Below, piece by piece: positions 49,259-51,031 of a DNA stretch of 51,031 nucleotides. Under the pieces are notes generated by a model. It made no database searches. It worked only from the letters and a program-made list of their open reading frames with translations, and was not told the DNA's origin. The translations under genes were made by a program, and so were the position numbers. How positions within the stretch are numbered: the stretch's first letter is position 1; each line of letters begins with the position of its first letter. Source of the stretch: Methylotenera sp. (GTDB taxonomy: Bacteria; Pseudomonadota; Gammaproteobacteria; Burkholderiales; Methylophilaceae); NCBI GenBank assembly GCA_017880905.1, contig JADGRO010000045.1, forward strand, positions 1 to 51,031. The letters run 5' to 3'.

Positions 49259-50509
49259 CTATCGAACCACGCTCCATTTAAGTGGATCAAATGGCTGACT
49301 TTGGTGGCGCAATTCGTAGTATAAACCATTACTCTCGTTGCCGCCGCTGTTGCCAACTGAGGCAATGGCATCGCCTGCATTCACTTCGTCACCTACATGT
49401 TTTAACACCGCTTGGTTATTGCCATACAGGCTCATATAACCATCGCCATGATCGACAATAATCAAGTTGCCAAAACCGCGCATCCAATCGGCAAATACTA
49501 CGCGACCATCTGCCACAGATTTAACGTCATTACCTTCAGCAGCCTTGATAAACAGACCCTTCCAGGTAATACCGGTATCTTCACGCGGTGAACCAAAACG
49601 GTTGGTTATATCCCCGCGCACTGGTAGATGCAGCTTGCCTTTTAATGCAGTAAAATCACTACCAGAATAAGCATTAGTCGGTGTTTCCTCATTTTTTGCG
49701 ATAGTTTGATTTGGCTTTTCACTTTCTTCATCAGTTGGTTTTCCAGGTTTATTCTTGGGAGATTTTTTGGCTTTCTTAGGAATAATTTTGGCCAAACGCT
49801 CAACCAAGTTGGAAAGATTTTTTTCATCACGTTTTAGTTTATCAATTTCATTACGTTGCGCCGTAATTTGCTTCGAGAGTGTTTTTACTACTTTTGCTTT
49901 TTCATGTTTTTGCTGTTCAAGTTCTTTTTTCTCAGTTTCCTGTTTGGCTTTCAAGTCAGCCACTTCTTGCAAAGCCGCAGCAGTTTTATTGTTGAGCTCT
50001 TTTACCTTCACAAGGTTACTTTGCATGTCATCAATCACCTTTGCTTGGGCTTTGGCGATGTACGAAAAATATTTCACATCGCGCGCAATTTCGCTCGGGT
50101 TTTTGTTTTGCAGAATAAGTTGGGTATAGTTTTGGTTGCCCTGCATGTATTGCTGTTTGAGTAAGTTACTTAACTGCTGTTGTTGCTGATTAAGATTTTC
50201 ATTCAGGTTAACTGACTGTTTCTTAAGTGAATTAAGCGCATTTTTATTTTTGTTTTGTTTTTGATTAATTTCGCGTAACTTTTGATTGGCAGCGCTAATC
50301 GCAGTTTCAGAATCTTTTAATGCATCGGTCGCATCCTTGTGTGCTTCCTGATTACTGTCCAACTCTTTTTTAAGCGCTTGGATTTTTTCTTGAATATCAC
50401 TTAAATCCTCTTTCGCCGCTTCAATTTTTTTTGCGGCATAGCTACTTGCACAAAAAAAGCATAGCAACAGTATGAATAGCCAATTAAGGCTGCGCAGTTT
50501 AAACATCAA
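49259..50509 (-). CDS. envC: Murein hydrolase activator EnvC
   Basis: Periplasmic protein of 416 residues. After a signal peptide (about 1-25) comes a long coiled coil (about 30-245), a charged linker (about 250-285) and a C-terminal LytM/M23 domain (about 300-416). The M23 metal ligands are not all present (for example GNN in place of the second active-site His), as in EnvC proteins, which activate amidases rather than cut the wall themselves. It follows gpmI by 8 bases on the same strand, the usual gpmI-envC arrangement. Confidence 0.94.
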   Translation of the reverse strand: MMFKLRSLNWLFILLLCFFCASSYAAKKIEAAKEDLSDIQEKIQALKKELDSNQEAHKDATDALKDSETAISAANQKLREINQKQNKNKNALNSLKKQSVNLNENLNQQQQQLSNLLKQQYMQGNQNYTQLILQNKNPSEIARDVKYFSYIAKAQAKVIDDMQSNLVKVKELNNKTAAALQEVADLKAKQETEKKELEQQKHEKAKVVKTLSKQITAQRNEIDKLKRDEKNLSNLVERLAKIIPKKAKKSPKNKPGKPTDEESEKPNQTIAKNEETPTNAYSGSDFTALKGKLHLPVRGDITNRFGSPREDTGITWKGLFIKAAEGNDVKSVADGRVVFADWMRGFGNLIIVDHGDGYMSLYGNNQAVLKHVGDEVNAGDAIASVGNSGGNESNGLYYELRHQSQPFDPLKWSVVR

Positions 50510-50517
50510 ATAGTATT

Positions 50518-51031
50518 TTAAGCATCAAATTTAAGTAAGCTCTTGCCCGTCATTTCAGCGGGTTGCGCTACGCCCATCATGGCAAGCAAAGTAGGCGCGA
50601 TGTCAGAGAGTGCGCCAGTTTTGGCTACCGTAGCCTTGCGCCCCACATAAATAAATGGCACGAGATTAGTTGTGTGCTGTGTGTGCACTTGGTTATTCAC
50701 GTCATCATGCATCATCTCGGCATTACCATGATCGGCAGTAATAATGACTTCTGCCCCTACATTTTGAGCAGCCGCAACAACGCGGCCAATGCAAGTATCC
50801 AAAGCTTCAATCGCCTTGATAGTCGCTTGTATATTGCCTGTATGACCTACCATATCACCATTGGCATAGTTGCAAATAATGGTGTTATATTTTTTGCTTT
50901 TGATGGCTTCGACTAATTTATCGGTGACTTCTGGTGCGCTCATTTCCGGCTGCAAATCGTAAGTAGCTACCTTGGGTGAAGGTACCATTATGCGGTCTTC
51001 GCCCTTAAAAACAGCTTCGATGCCGCCATTA
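50518..51031 (-). CDS. gpmI: 2,3-bisphosphoglycerate-independent phosphoglycerate mutase (3' part)
   Basis: The frame runs off the right edge, so only the C-terminal 170 residues are visible. They contain [30 protein letters not shown] and [11 protein letters not shown], the metal-binding region of the alkaline-phosphatase-like enzyme. It interconverts 3- and 2-phosphoglycerate in glycolysis. envC lies downstream. Confidence 0.96.
   Translation of the reverse strand, partial: NGGIEAVFKGEDRIMVPSPKVATYDLQPEMSAPEVTDKLVEAIKSKKYNTIICNYANGDMVGHTGNIQATIKAIEALDTCIGRVVAAAQNVGAEVIITADHGNAEMMHDDVNNQVHTQHTTNLVPFIYVGRKATVAKTGALSDIAPTLLAMMGVAQPAEMTGKSLLKFDA

Noticed and set aside
49259-49700. EnvC LytM domain decayed by mutation
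   Set aside because: Loss of the metal ligands is normal for EnvC activators, so it is not a pseudogene.

Overview
The window reads as a typical chromosomal segment of a betaproteobacterium with moderate GC. It most resembles the Methylophilales/Nitrosomonadales side of the class. That placement is inferred from protein style and gene neighbourhoods (phoB-phoR, ribH-nusB, yacG-zapD-coaE-pilD, ispB/rplU-rpmA-obgE-proB, murJ-ribF-ileS-lspA); no marker search was possible. About 95% of the DNA is coding. No rRNA, tRNA, CRISPR array or intact insertion sequence was seen. Genes at both ends are cut by the window: a molybdopterin oxidoreductase (left) and gpmI (right).

Layout. 1-2770: the end of a molybdopterin oxidoreductase, then an AT-rich, probably acquired DUF3644 gene with a HEPN-like R-x4-H motif, then about 450 bases of non-coding DNA with a dispersed-repeat-like element. 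2771-7444: phoB-phoR-lipoprotein behind a near-consensus Pho box, facing away from an OFA-family MFS transporter that appears to carry a fused small subunit. 7521-11776: ribH-nusB, then a signalling run of PP2C phosphatase, tandem-FHA protein and GAF-HD-GYP protein. 11773-16308 (minus): thioredoxin-like ferredoxin, lpxH, two cyclophilins, an L,D-transpeptidase, and a TPR protein that shares its C-terminal domain type. 16448-20451 (plus): cysS, argJ, a GFA-family protein and a Nudix/ThiE fusion. 20435-23362 (minus): copper chaperone, yacG, zapD, coaE, pilD.

23528-24274: two small proteins, one of unknown family and one PepSY. 24289-28286: ispB facing away from rplU-rpmA, then obgE-proB. 28296-30492: purE-purK converging on rpsT through a perfect bidirectional terminator. 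30663-36596: murJ-ribF-ileS-lspA. 36615-39109: a DUF808 membrane protein, a DUF2946 protein and an outer-membrane beta-barrel protein. 39106-43393 (minus): an HD-GYP protein and a PAS/GAF/GGDEF/EAL protein in tandem. 43748-48383: a secreted orphan, then clpB behind a sigma-32-like promoter with a lytic transglycosylase and a lipoprotein attached. 48462-51031: yjbQ-DUF4157 converging on envC-gpmI.

Together these genes cover housekeeping, cell envelope, phosphate sensing and cyclic-di-GMP signalling. I did not find a complete new multi-gene system. The most unusual items are the DUF3644 gene and the repeat behind it, the PP2C/FHA/HD-GYP signalling run without a kinase, the lysine/alanine-rich tails on both bL21 and bS20, the YjbQ/DUF4157 pair, the twin TPR-NTF2-like envelope proteins, and two genes that may have leaderless transcripts.
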